Positions 21,494 to 33,195 of a stretch of 64,000 bases of DNA are shown here, piece after piece (position 1 is the first letter of the stretch; every line of letters starts with the position of its first letter). Origin of the DNA: Ignelater luminosus (Eukaryota; Arthropoda; Insecta; Coleoptera; Elateridae). The stretch lies in NCBI GenBank assembly GCA_011009095.1, contig VTPC01005999.1, positions 65,019-129,018 of the forward strand, given 5' to 3'. The translations under genes were made by a program, and so were the position numbers. The notes under the pieces were generated by a model. That model saw nothing but the letters and a program-made list of their open reading frames with translations. It searched no databases and had not been told where the DNA came from.

Positions 21494-24400
21494 CTTGCTT
21501 CATAATTTTCTTTCTTTTATATATTTCTGATTGTAGTTCATATATTTCCATTAATATTAGCGAGAATATTAAGCAACAATGTTTGTATGTGTTACAAATT
21601 TCTCTTCGTAAGTCATAACAAAAAAAAAGCTGATTGATGTGTATTATTTTTCATTTATAATGTTTTCTTTTCTGAATGTGTCATAGAGTTTCGCACATAA
21701 GATATTGTTTTCTTTATTTTGATTATTGTAAAACTATACTGTAACTATTTTGATGTTTAGCTGTAGGTTTAAAAAAAAAGAAAAGAGTTTCAGCAAATAC
21801 AAGAAAGAAGCCATCGGTCAAAGAAGATTGTATTATTAATAAAAAAAACCCACTGGGGAAAAATGATAAAATGTTTGTGAAAAAAATTTATTGGGTGTTT
21901 TTATTAAGTAACCCCTGTTTTTAAAACCTATGCCCTGTTTTATAATAGAAGAACATAAGAAATGGTCAATAAGACTGTTTTTGTTTTTCGAGCCATTTTT
22001 TATGTCTTTGATTTCTACATACTTTTACATAACCGCTGCTACTATTAATAGCATAGTGCCATGATAATTATGGCTAAGTAAATTTTAAAACTGTGATATG
22101 TACCAAATGATATTTACGCTGAAAGTAATTATTTAAATTTTTAATTTTGTAAGTTTGATTTAGTCATGTCATGTTTTTATTTTTAATCATACATTTTATT
22201 AATGAGATTTCTGCCTAACATGCTTTCACTATCATTATCAGATTTTATTTATGCTAATATTTTAATTTCTGTTTAAAAATACAGAAATAATTTACTTTTC
22301 TTTTAAATCATTTTAATTTCTGTATTTTTAAAATTGTTTGTCACAAATTCATCACATTGTATATAAGATGTATTTTTGTCATATTTTCATAAGAATATTT
22401 AAAACTTATACACTACATTATTTAAAGACTGCTCGTAAAGACTGAAAAGGGAACACGATAGTACAATATAAGCTTTAAAGTGAAGAAAATCAAAAATGTA
22501 ATGAAAATGTATAAAACATGTGACTCTTATAAAAAGTGTTATATATATAATATATTATCTAATAAAACTTTACTAACAAGTCAATGTCAAATTCAAATAA
22601 ATTAGTCTGATTTAAAAATTGCCAAGTTAACAATTGTTTAAGATTGGATGTACTTGACTTGTTATTAAAGATATTAATCGACTGCAACTCAAGTATTAAA
22701 TACTGTGATGTAGCAAGTGTAATATTAATAACTGCATAAACATTTTTAGAAAATTATGTACAAAACGTATATAAAGAATTAAAGTACCAAAATTCTAGAA
22801 ATTTATGCTTTATAGATTGACTTTTTAAAAAAACACTGCAAAAATAATATGTGGATTTACATGCATTAAACTGGGAAATTTTGGATGGGCCAGTCTTTAC
22901 ATTATAGATTATTCAATGGTTTGTTGTCTAAATATGTATGTTTTAGTTAAAAATTTGGACATTTTGAAATGGTTTTTAAGAAATTATTTTTCTTATATTG
23001 GCATAAGGATAAGCACTGAGGGAAAAAATGATTTTGTGGTATGGTTAAAAAAGAACAATGTGTAAGTAATTCTAGTGCATTTGTTCCTCGACCTCAAATC
23101 TGAGATTATTTTTATGGAAGATCCAGTGATGTTAATAACCCTTCATTGGACTAGAACTAAAATAAAGTTCTGTTTGTTTAAAACTTTAAGAATTCTCTAA
23201 AAAATCCTAAGCTGATCCAGGGTACATGTTTTCAGAAAATATGTAGGAATTTCCAAACTGTGCTTGTAACAATTGATGTACAAATAATATAAAGCTATCA
23301 AGAATGATCTTGATTAAAGTCGCCTCTGAATAAAACTGAAGGTTTTATTAATATAATTATTGCCAACTACTATTGTTGTAAAGAGTTTTGTCCATTATTG
23401 TCTAAGCACATTTGTACTCTTGTTTTCATATTTTCAGTTACTCTTATAAGCATTTCAGAGTTGATTTCTTCTTAATTTATTGTCTGCTTATCACATTTCT
23501 CAGTTTTTTTAAATTTTGAAAATTATCTTTATAAATAGTTGCCATGCTGGTGTAGTAGGTGGAGTGGATTACACACAAACCGTGTTGTTCACAGCAATAT
23601 TAAAATTTAAAAAAACAGCTGACAGGTATTTATTTGGTTATAGTATTCTGGGCAAGAGGACATCCTTTAGATTTAGTTCTGAAGGACAAGTGGTTCAAGG
23701 TTAATTTTATTTACAGTACTAAAACCACTCATCTAGATAGGGCCCAGAAAAGCCATAGCCTGACAGGACCATAAAAGCATCAAATCTAAAATTTTGCTGT
23801 CCAAATTATTCAAAAACCATTTACATAATTTTTTTCTTGGTTGCAGCAAAATTTTATGGTAGGTACATTTGGATGTGATGTGGGAACAAATTAAGGTTTT
23901 TTTTTTTATTAACTGAACAGTACCATGACAAATTGAATGTCACTTCTACAATTTCCCTTATTTTCAATAACATCCAAAATTCGTTTTTTGATATTTCACT
24001 ACTCTTGTTTTGATACTATTAGTTTCTTTGAAATTCTCATTAAATATCTTTGGAGAGGCAGAAATGGCTGCAAACTCAAAATTAGCAGCCTTCTTGAAAC
24101 TTGCAAACAGGTGTTTGTAGAGTGCTTCCATTTAGTATCTTTTTAAATTCCATTTTGAAAACCTAGGCCTCTACAAAAACAGTTTATGTTCTTTATTAAC
24201 ATTATTAATCAGTTTGGAAGGAATCTTTTACAACAGCCAGTTATCATAAGAGAGGCTGAAATTCTTTTTGGTATTCCAGGACTGAACCATATCTATGGTT
24301 CAAAACATTAAAAAATAATTTTATTTCAAACAGCATCACATATTATTGCTCCCAGCTTGTTTTCTGCATATTGGTTAATATTTTCATACAGTTAGGATAA

Positions 24401-24782
24401 AAATACATGCAACCAACCCAAATATCCTGAAAAATCTGATGTCTGCTATAAAAGGAATTTCATTACACACTGGTATACAGGTATGTATAATTTCTTTGTG
24501 TATTATGACCTTTTTCCCAGCTTTCCTTCTAAACGTTTTTGCTTCTACACTTTAGGTCAACTTGCCAAAAACTGTGTTTATACAAACTGCCCCCAGCAGA
24601 TTATATGTAGGGTTTCTCTTTTGAAAAACACAAGTCAGTCTTTCTTTGTACTTGTCAGGAACCAGTGCTGTAACTTAAGTTTGTTTCAGAAGAGTGTACA
24701 GTGAACATTAGTGATAGCATCATCCGTGCAGATGCATGTCTTGCCCCTTTTTTTTGACTATACTTCTTTATATTTACAATGA
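21494..24782. other. Non-coding; likely 3' UTR then intergenic
   Basis: The first part probably holds the 3' UTR of the RE-rich gene. At ~21806, after TTTCAG, a short frame follows (SKYKKEAIGQRRLYY then stop if spliced from ~21478), a possible alternative terminal exon. The remaining ~2.9 kb is AT-rich with no domain-bearing frame or clear repeat. Confidence 0.4.
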
Positions 24783-24796
24783 GTGGATATTACAAA

Positions 24797-25172
24797 AAAC
24801 AGTGTTCAACGAACTCCGAAGGAGTCGTTACTGAATTTGCGAAGTCTGTATGTCCGCATTTTTTTGTCAAATTCTGAAATTTTGACTTCAGATTTCGATT
24901 CTACATCAAAAACTAAAGACTACATGGTATCTTCGGTTTTTGATAACTCTTCGGAAACCTGGCCAAAATGGCGGCCGAAAATTGGAAAATTTTCAAAAAA
25001 TTTTTTTTTTACTATAGAATCATATTCTACATCAAAAAATAAGACAAACGTGTACTTTTAGTTTTTTGATGTCACCTCGGGAACATGGTCAAAATGGCTA
25101 CCGAAGTCTGAAAAAAGTAACAAAACGGAGTTTGTTGTGGTTATACTTTGCATTCCCAGATGTTTTTAATTA
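24797..25172. repeat. Dispersed repeat, copy 1 (tail of the composite PIN/YqaJ element)
   Basis: Blocks such as GTTCAACGAAC, GGAGTCGTT-CTGAATTTGCG, TCTGTCCGCATTTTTTT, GACTTCAGATTT-GATTCTACATCAAAA and AAAAAAGTAACAAAACG recur in the same order at 42895-43145. There they directly follow the YqaJ-like remnant. This copy therefore looks like a detached non-coding tail of the same family. It contains an internal duplication of the TTCTACATCAAAAA-TAAAGAC block (~24899 and ~25023). Confidence 0.65.
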
Positions 25173-25179
25173 AGAACAG

Positions 25180-25490
25180 AAAAGGGCCTAAATTAAATAT
25201 GAAATCTGAAACAAAAAGTTGTGTCTGTACCATTTACTGATACAATCATTTTGAAAAAACTGGAAAGCATATCAAAAATCAAGGAAAAATGTGGAAGATA
25301 AGAACAAAAGAAGATTCGTTAATAGAGAACTTTACAAATACAGATTTTTGGCTTCCACAGACAAATGGTTTGGGAAAGGAAATATATATTTAATTCTTGA
25401 TCAGGATAATGATTTGAAACATAAAGTAACTGTTCATAGTGGAAAGCAGAGAATGGGGACTGCACATCTTGAGCAACTAAGCTATTGAAA
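25180..25490 (+). pseudogene. Possible Tc1-like transposase remnant
   Basis: The plus-strand frame around 25395-25485 reads ILDQDNDLKHKVTVHSGKQR. This resembles the QQDNDPKHTS block around the second catalytic Asp of Tc1-like transposases. Only this block is persuasive; the flanking frames are full of stops and no terminal repeats were identified. Confidence 0.35.
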
Positions 25491-26171
25491 CATTAACTGC
25501 GATAATGCCTAAAAAACTTATATTTGCAAGCTTAATTTTACACATACCAGGACAAAGAATCTTAAAAACATTATTCACAATGCAAGGGTTAAAGTTGACA
25601 AAAGCCCAAACAATCTACAAATAAAATCAGTAACCGATCAAACCAAATGTCTATTGAACAAATAGCAATAAAGAAATATTTGATCTATGGACACTAATTG
25701 CAGCAGTAAGTTGGTTGAACACTTTCTGGTCGAAGATTCACTTTAACAATGTTCTGTCACCTCTTTCTTTTATTAATGTCCCAGCTGTAATTTCGTCTAT
25801 TCTCTGAGCTTTTGACCCTAGTGAGGTTAAAAAGAATCAAAAACACCTAACTAACTATACTCTGAATATTTTTAGTAGTAGGTAGCTGCTGTTAACACTT
25901 TCTAAGAAAGGGTCTGGTGAATGTACTATCAGTTTTTCGTTGCAAAGGTCTGTTGGCAGTAAGAACCAGTTCCAACTATAATAGTATCTTCACTGCAGCT
26001 ATAAAATGTTACATTGAAAATGAAAGAAAAGATATTTAATGTTATAGAGATCTATCTTTTGCATAAGGTAATAAATTTCGGAATAAATATTCAAAGTATT
26101 TCCTTTGACTGTTGACTGTTTAAGAATTTTTGTTGATCTTTTCTGGCGTACTTGTGACCAGATCCTTAGCA
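25491..26171. other. Non-coding, nothing recognised
   Basis: No supported feature. Confidence 0.4.
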
Positions 26172-26345
26172 TTCATTAATTCATTATCATTACTCTCTTT
26201 TACCGCTAGGTGTCGAGAGGGAGGACACACTGAGCCTTAGAGAGCCACCCATCCAACTTCTGACTACGGCTAGCATTGCTTAACTTGCATTATCACTAGG
26301 CAGTAACTCTCGCCTCTCTATCGTACTGCCTCTTAGATTATTGAC
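26172..26345 (-). mobile_element. 5S-rRNA-derived SINE (SINE3-type)
   Basis: Read on the minus strand, this GC-richer patch contains AAGTTAAGCAATGCTAGCC (26269-26287), matching the A-box part of the 5S rRNA internal promoter. It is followed at the expected spacing by GTAGTCAGAAGTTGGATGGG (about 26249-26268), matching the intermediate element and C-box. These are the conserved internal control regions of 5S genes. The rest of the segment does not match 5S rRNA, so it is not a functional 5S gene. A SINE with a 5S-like head is the simplest reading. The tail ends in an ATTCATTAAT-type repeat near 26170-26190. Confidence 0.65.
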
Positions 26346-28462
26346 AATATTAGCAAATTTCTTATGTTGGAATTTGCTAGATATCTAGATTTTGGCTTCA
26401 TTTTTGACGTGATTTCTTGAAGAAATACATTTTATCTTGTTCCATGGTAGATCTGGATTTTCTTTCTTTTGCAGATAGTACAATGAGCAAAACCTGTGAC
26501 TGTTTTTGGAAATTCATTTATAAGTTTTTCCATCTGTGAACTACATTGCATGTCTGTCATTTCTTATCAAATTTCTTACAAATTTAATAACTTCAGAAAT
26601 ATACCATTCTGCTATATTTGAGTGAGGATATCATATGGAGGTATAAATTACATTAACATTCTGCTATCTCCAATAGTGTTGAAGACATTCATTCTGAAAT
26701 TTTCTATTTCATGCCTCATTGAATCGTTTCTTTTTTTTGAACTTCTATAATGTTCAAATTGTTTAGTTCTTCTACTTCTCCCTTGTTTGTTATCAACTCG
26801 CTTTGATGAGTCACATGACCATCTGAGTCATCACCATCTTTGAGAGTTGATTTAACACTATTTGTTTTTCTTGGCCCCTCTTTTGGTTTACAAACCCGAG
26901 GTGTTTTATAGCATGAACATCTGTGTGACTGCTCATTTGTTTAGTCAAAATCATTTCTTCTGTATCATGATCATGTATTTGATTGTTCACTTGTTTTTCT
27001 TATTTCTTACTCTAGCTATTTGATATTGCAGGTTTCTTGGTGTAACTGTGTTTGTTCAACAAGCCGAGGACGTTTTAGGGTTTTGCTTCCCACCCATCTC
27101 CCACCAGTATTACACACACACAGCTTCATATATTGCTTCTGGTACGTTTTCCTTTTACAGTTGGTAATTCTCTGAACCCATCTGCTATATCTACTGCATG
27201 TTACAATTTTAATATCACCCTTCAATTTTGCCACAGCTTCCAGTATTTTGTCAAACACATATTACAATAATACTGTGAGGTACACCCTTATTGAAGCAAT
27301 ACCTTCTTCATTTAATTAATTTATGATTTTTATCGTTTGTACTAAAACAGCTTTCATCAGAAACGCCAGCTTCTTTCTGAGTGTTCTTGTTATACTTGTT
27401 GCATACATTGGCATGGTTTAATAAGATGATTCATATGAAATGATGAATTTGATATGAATATCTTTTCTGACTTTCCTACTTCTTTCACAAACCTTTCCGG
27501 ACATTGAATTGTAACATCTGTGTTGTATCTTTTGCGTGGATACATACTTTAGAAAGTTCGTGAAGATTTCAATATAGAAGTTCTTTAACAGTTTACAAGG
27601 CCAGAAAACCAGTTTTTGATAACCAAATTTTAGTTTCTCATGCTGTAATAATAAAAACAAAGTACATTTATGCTAATAAATCATAGAATAAGGAAGAGTT
27701 CAGCTATTGCTGGTCTTTTACTCTCTCTCCCTTGAAGCAGATGAGCAGTGAGTTTGATGCCTTTAGCAGGTCACCCATCTACATAAGTACTGACCGTGCT
27801 AAATTTGATTTAACTTTGAAAACCGGTTATCCACTCCACTAGTTTTTACACGTGCAAATGATAAAATAAAAAGTTTGTTAAAAGTTAAAGCTTACATATT
27901 AAAACCAGGACTAATAATTATTTCACTATTTTCCTTTTTGAACTCATTAGCAGTGTATCTTTGAAGTTGAAAATTGAATATAGCACAAACCCCTGCAAAC
28001 GGTAAAAATATTCTCGTCTGCATATTAGTACAGTTTTCACAATTTGCTACACCACAAAACACAGGCATTTTACTGAAAGACCACCTGCCACTTTTTACTG
28101 TCCCTGTTTGGCAATGTGTGTCGTCCAGTAACCACCGAGGTTATCAGTCCAACTTGCTATAATTCGTACTTCCTGGAGTAGGAACTGTTGAATTTTTTTT
28201 TCAAGTTCTTTTAATCTTAATAGTCGATTCCCCAGGCACTTATAAAATATTTATACTTTTCTGAAAAATTGGCTATTTTTGGCGTTACATTATTATCTAT
28301 GTTTTGTTTCATGCTTTTAAGTCTGGGTACTAAATTCTCCAATTGGCTGATGTGCACTGCTAAGTTGTTATTTTTGTCAAATTCATAATTAAAGAATTCC
28401 TGTATCAAGAAACATTTCTGTTCTGATTTCTGAGTCTTGTTCAAGAATTGAAAAAATTGTTA
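26346..28462. other. Non-coding with coding-like traces on the minus strand
   Basis: Minus-strand segments at ~26755-26945 (reading SHRCSCYKTPRVCKPKEGPR and on to GEVEELNNLN) and 27016-27258 (TYQKQYMKLC...GGRWVGSKTLKRPRLVE) are longer and less biased than background. They may be decayed parts of an old mobile element or gene. I do not recognise a family, and the pieces are not linked by clear splice sites. Nothing else is supported. Confidence 0.3.
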
Positions 28463-29757
28463 CATAACAATGAAATGAGAATTAAGTTGCCTATGATTTG
28501 AGCAAATGACGTAAACCAAACAATTGACTGCAGTTGTCAAATCGCAAGTTAAATGTGCGAATTGTACACATTGCATTGGTAAATTTCAGTTATTCGTGTT
28601 ACAATGGTTTATAATAAGCATCTTTTTGAAAGAATAAAATTGTTATTTGGACATAAAAGTAATAAGTATATTGTTAATCATTTTCATAATGAAGGATATG
28701 CAATTTCAACAATATATAGGCACTTAAATGCTTGTAAAAAAGATCGTGAGTTATTTAAAACGGAAAAAGGCCGCCCAAAAAAGAAAATGAATGCAGTTAA
28801 TCTGAAAAAATTGGAAAAATCTGCTATCAACCGCACGGGTACTTCTTTGCGGAAGTTAACAAACATGTTTAAAGTATCCCATGAAACTATAAGAAGAAAT
28901 TTAAATAAAATGAATATAAACTATTATAAAGGGAAATGTGTACCGAAATACACCGAAAAGCAACTTCAAAAAATTCCTCCTCGATGTAGAAAACTACGAC
29001 TAGAAATCATAAAGCCAAATGTGAGTGTTATAATGGATGATGAAAAGTATTTCACTCTACGAAATGATGAAATGCCTGGAAACTCTGGATACTTCACAAA
29101 TGATAAGAAAACAGTTCCGCCATCTGTAAGATATAAAGCAAAAGAAAATTTTCCACAAAAAGTTCTGGTTTGGTTAGCTCTTTCCGCTCGAGGAATTCCA
29201 GATGTTGTTATTCGTGATTCTAGGGCAGTAGCTGTGACTGCTCAGGTTTACATAAAAAACTGTATGCCGAAATTGTTAAAATTCATTCAAAAATATCATA
29301 TGAACGATGAATATATATTTTGACCTGATCTTGCTCGTTCCCACTATGCAAAAACGACAATTGAATGGTTTGAAGCCAATAACATAAGGTATGTACCTGA
29401 AGAAGCTAATCCACCAAATGTGCCCCAAGCACGACCCATCGAAGATTTTTGGGCTATATTGTCTCGGGCAGTGTATAATGATGATTAGGAAGCTAAAACT
29501 ACGAAACAATTGAAAAGACGTATTAGACAAAAAGTAAAAACTATAGACCTCAATGTCGTCCAAACTATGATGGCTAAGGTTAGACATATGTTGCGAAGTA
29601 TAGAAGAAGGCGGTCCTTATGCTGTTCTCAAATAATTGTAATTAATTTATTGTTTAATGTAGTTTTACATAATATTATATTATTTTTGGTTATTTGAGTA
29701 CACACTTCTAAAATTAAACAATAATTTTTTCTCATTTCATGTGTGACACCCATTATG
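28463..29757 (+). mobile_element. DD37E-type Tc1/mariner transposon, nearly whole
   Basis: The right end, read inward, is CATAATGGGTGTCACACATG followed by AAATGAGAA, bordered by TA (29758-29759). The left end at 28463 keeps CATAA then CAATGAAATGAGAA, consistent with the same terminus after a short deletion, also next to TA. The copy of ~1.3 kb encloses a transposase on the plus strand (28604-29634). Left-end decay makes that border approximate. Confidence 0.7.
28604..29634 (+). pseudogene. Tc1/mariner-superfamily transposase, DD37E
   Basis: The protein runs about 343 codons from ATG 28604 to TAA 29632-29634. An N-terminal HTH region (YAISTIYRHLNACKKDRELF), a basic linker with GRPKKK and a second HTH-like block (VSHETIRRNLNKMNI) precede the catalytic core. 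The first Asp is in SVIMDDEKYF, the second in PDLARSHYA, and the Glu in RPIEDFWAIL. Counting 37 residues between the last two places it in the DD37E group first described from mosquitoes. Two in-frame stops occur, both most simply explained as Trp codons changed to stops: TGA just before PDLARSHYA (~29322) and TAG after VYNDD (~29487). Otherwise the frame is uninterrupted, so this is a young but inactive copy. Confidence 0.88.
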
Positions 29758-31351
29758 TATCAATTATGCCAAAACGGACCAAGAAGTTTGATGTAATTAC
29801 ACATAAGAAATTGAATAACATCCACATTGGTTGATTTAGATCAGTATAATACTACCTTGTTAAAATTAGTAGTGAAAGAGAAATCGTAATTTATTAAAAT
29901 GGGATGTGCCACTTATCATTTCTGATGAACCAGATGTGCAATAAATGACTAGATAATGAAATATGGTAGTGGAGCTTGTCCCAATACTTTTTGTATCTTT
30001 AATTTGCTTAACTTATCAGTAATATTAATCATTTCTTTGTACCCATCACTTTTGTATTCTAGAAAAATTCTTCTTAGAAGTCCTTGGTTTCCCCATAGCT
30101 GGTTTGTTAACCAATGAAATTGATATTATAAAAATTCTCTTGTTGAACAGAGTTGATGCAAGTATAGTTTTCCCTTATAAAGGTCTGTTATATTTGCAAT
30201 GATAAAACTGCCTTATAAATATATTGCATAAACAGTGGGGGTTATGACATACCACCACTTATTTTTTTTGTAAGCATTCATCCTAGGACGCATTTCTCAA
30301 ATTCATACAGAAAAAATTTTTCATAATCCTATTGTTTTTCTTATGATTTTCTAGTAGCTGAAGGACTAAAGCTGATTTAAATAATGCAGACCATTGGAAA
30401 AACTACATTTTATTTAAGAATTTTGGATTTTAAGGTTAGGCTAATATTTAAAGTTTGTTCAAATTATGAAGTTTTCTTACCCATTAACCATACCCCTGCT
30501 ATTTTTTCTCACTTTGATCATTATGTATAAGTTTAAATCCTTTTGCTATTTTTATAAATAACAAAGCCAATCAGAAAACAATTTTTCAAATTTTACGGTT
30601 TAGATTGTTACTCTCGTGCACCCTCATATGGTAAGCAGTAAAATGTTTTTTCACCATCTTACTTTAAAATTATGCTATTTAGATTACTTCTATCTATTTC
30701 TAGGTAACAGGGGGCATGTTTTTCATTAATATAAAATTTATGTAAAAGTGAAATAACACAGTGATCTGTACTTTTTGTATACAGTATAAATTGTAATCTA
30801 TCCTGCCAGTAAATAATTAATTAAAATTACTCTTGCTTAAAAAATTGAGAACATTGCTCAGTTTCTTTCCTTTTCTTAAATTGCATATAAATCCACATCT
30901 TATTTTACACTTCTTTTAGAAGATCGAGAAATCATATAACTTTAGATTTTTGTAAGTAAAATACAAATAATTTTCCCTTAAGATTTCTAATATTTATTGT
31001 GCAACAACTGTACAAAATATGAACTGCAATAGCCATACACAAGTAAGCTAGCAAGTCATAACCTTTCTCATGGCAGCAATTTTTGTTTTAATTTTGTATA
31101 TTATTTTTATTAATTTATTTAAATCTGCAGATTATAAAGCGTAAGTATAAAATTTAAACTATTAACAAATTGTAGAACAATTTTCTGTATTTTAGTTATA
31201 ATAAATGAAATAATAATGAATGTGTAAATACTAGATGAAATGATTTTCAATATCTGATGGACAAGAATATCTGTGATTAACACAATATGTATTTGTGTAA
31301 TAAATTTAGTAGTACAAAATACTTTACATTTAATTAAAATAAAAGAGAATG
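29758..31351. other. Non-coding, nothing recognised
   Basis: The stretch between the DD37E element and the 3' end of PSMA3. The last few hundred bases probably include the PSMA3 3' UTR (minus strand; an ATTAAA on that strand lies at ~31329). No further exon or repeat is supported. Confidence 0.4.
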
Positions 31352-32392
31352 TTACATATCTTCTGTGTCGGAATCTGAATCTGCTTCCATTGCTTGCTTT
31401 GCACATTTTTCAGCTTCAACAAAGACATTATCTGGTACTCTTTCATGTCTTCCTTGCGTTTCTTCACATACCCATGATAGTTCCAGTTCAAAGTTTTTAT
31501 CTTTTAATTCATCATGCACTAAATAGATACTGAAACAAATAGTATTAACAATCATAATTGTAAAAGTAAAGAAACAATAATTTACATTTTTGCTGCTTCT
31601 TTAACAAGATCTCTAGTTGACATATTTGTAAGTTTTAATTTTTCTATTTCTGTTTTTGCAGACTGTTTTGCTTTTCCCACAGCACACCCATGATAGCCCT
31701 ACAACACATCACCTTATAAATACATATGCTGAACATTAATATAACCTAATGCACTTTTAAAAACCAAAACTTACATAACTGACACCGGATGGATCAATTA
31801 AATACATTGATGGTCCATCTGTTAAATCATAACTACTTAGAATTACACTGCAGCCATAAGGTCTCACTGCACTGTATAAAGTATAAGCATGCATATACAT
31901 GCTTACACGGTCATTTAGATACTTCAGGGGTATGCTGACACCGTATTGTGATCTATAATTTGCAGCCTCTCGCCTCGCTACATCCACAATTTGTCGTGCA
32001 TCAGCTATTAAACCACAAACAGCCTAGAATTATACTTTATAGAGAAGAATTATTTTTTTATAACATCAGAAAATATACCATTCCCACATGTTTATCAATG
32101 GTGAAAACTCTTCTGTTAGCACCTGCTTCGTATAGTTTGGACGTGACAAGTTTCTCAACCGCAAAAACAACTCCATCCTTTCCCTTTAAACCGATTACGG
32201 TGCCACTATTTTCGACAGCCTTAACGGCGTATTCTACTTGGAAAACACGACCGTCGGGAGAAAATTGCGAGGCAGACAAGTCGTACTAGATAAAATACAA
32301 AAATATTATAGGTTATATTTTTAAAAATAAATAAAACTTAAGGTAAAAAGAAAAATTTAGTTTATACATACGCCTGTACCAATGGAACTCAT
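31352..32392 (-). CDS. PSMA3: Proteasome subunit alpha type-3
   Basis: One of seven alpha subunits forming the gated outer ring of the 20S proteasome in cytosol and nucleus. Five coding exons: 32372-32392, 32079-32285, 31775-32023, 31586-31698 and 31352-31529. All have GT-AG borders and sum to 768 nt, or 255 aa, the same length as the human protein. The start [20 protein letters not shown] matches the alpha-3 N-terminus; SxFSPDGRxxQVEYA is the proteasome alpha signature. Later blocks include [43 protein letters not shown] and the acidic C-terminus DSDSDTEDM typical of this subunit (target of CK2 in mammals). Alpha subunits have no catalytic Thr and none is expected. The gene is head-to-head with ENTPD, 803 bp apart. 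It is intact and clearly functional. Confidence 0.97.
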
Positions 32393-33195
32393 CTTTAAAA
32401 ATTAAATAACACTATAGTATTACTTGAATCAAATTTTTCTTTTATAAATTTACAATTCGGCGTGATTTGCAATTTACCAAGCAAAGATACAAACCACAAC
32501 GCTATTTTGACAGGTAAACAAACTGAAAAGCAGAAAAGTTCGAAACTCGACTAGTTTTTTTATACACGATGCTTCAGAAAGGTAGTATATAATATACAGT
32601 ATGTGTCATATTATTAGCTGAATGCAAAAATATTTTTGCAACGTTTGTGTTTGCGGCTTATCGCCCAACCTATATAATTCAAGGTTTTGTAGTAGCGACC
32701 AGTGGCCTTCACTATGCTCAGCGAGCTAATCAACTGTAGTTAATGCAAATTGCAAAAAATAACTTTGAAAAGGATATTTAAAGGTGTCAAGAATAAATTA
32801 TTGAAAAAAAATTCATTTGTATTCTACGCAGTTTTTTTAAATATTATAGTTTTATTATTATTCCTTTAAGGGGGTGCGTAACTAGACGAAATATTTAGTA
32901 TACATGCGTACTTTTGACTTCAATAATCATTGTATCATAGTCACTTTTGTTATCTGTGTATGCATACTATTTAAAGAACGTTTGAAGAGATGACACAGCA
33001 ATATTATTTTGATGACTGCCAATTTCGTAATGTTATTATCTCCACTTGAAACTCGTTGGAGGGGAATAATTTAAAGTTAGTAGTGACGGCTAAATTTAAT
33101 AATTTTTTAATATTTATTCTGCTGTTTGAAGTAGCATGTAATAAAATAATCAATACCTACTCTCTACAACAAGAAAGGGTGTAAAATACTAGAAA
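32393..33195. promoter_or_regulatory. Divergent promoter interval between PSMA3 and ENTPD
   Basis: The two start codons (32392 minus, 33196 plus) are 803 bp apart, so both promoters and 5' UTRs must share this stretch unless upstream non-coding exons exist. It is somewhat less AT-rich than the introns. I cannot point to a reliable TATA box, initiator or factor site by eye. Confidence 0.5.

Noticed and set aside
26172-26345. Functional 5S rRNA gene
   Set aside because: Only the internal promoter region matches; the 5' and 3' thirds of 5S rRNA are not present and no T-run terminator follows.
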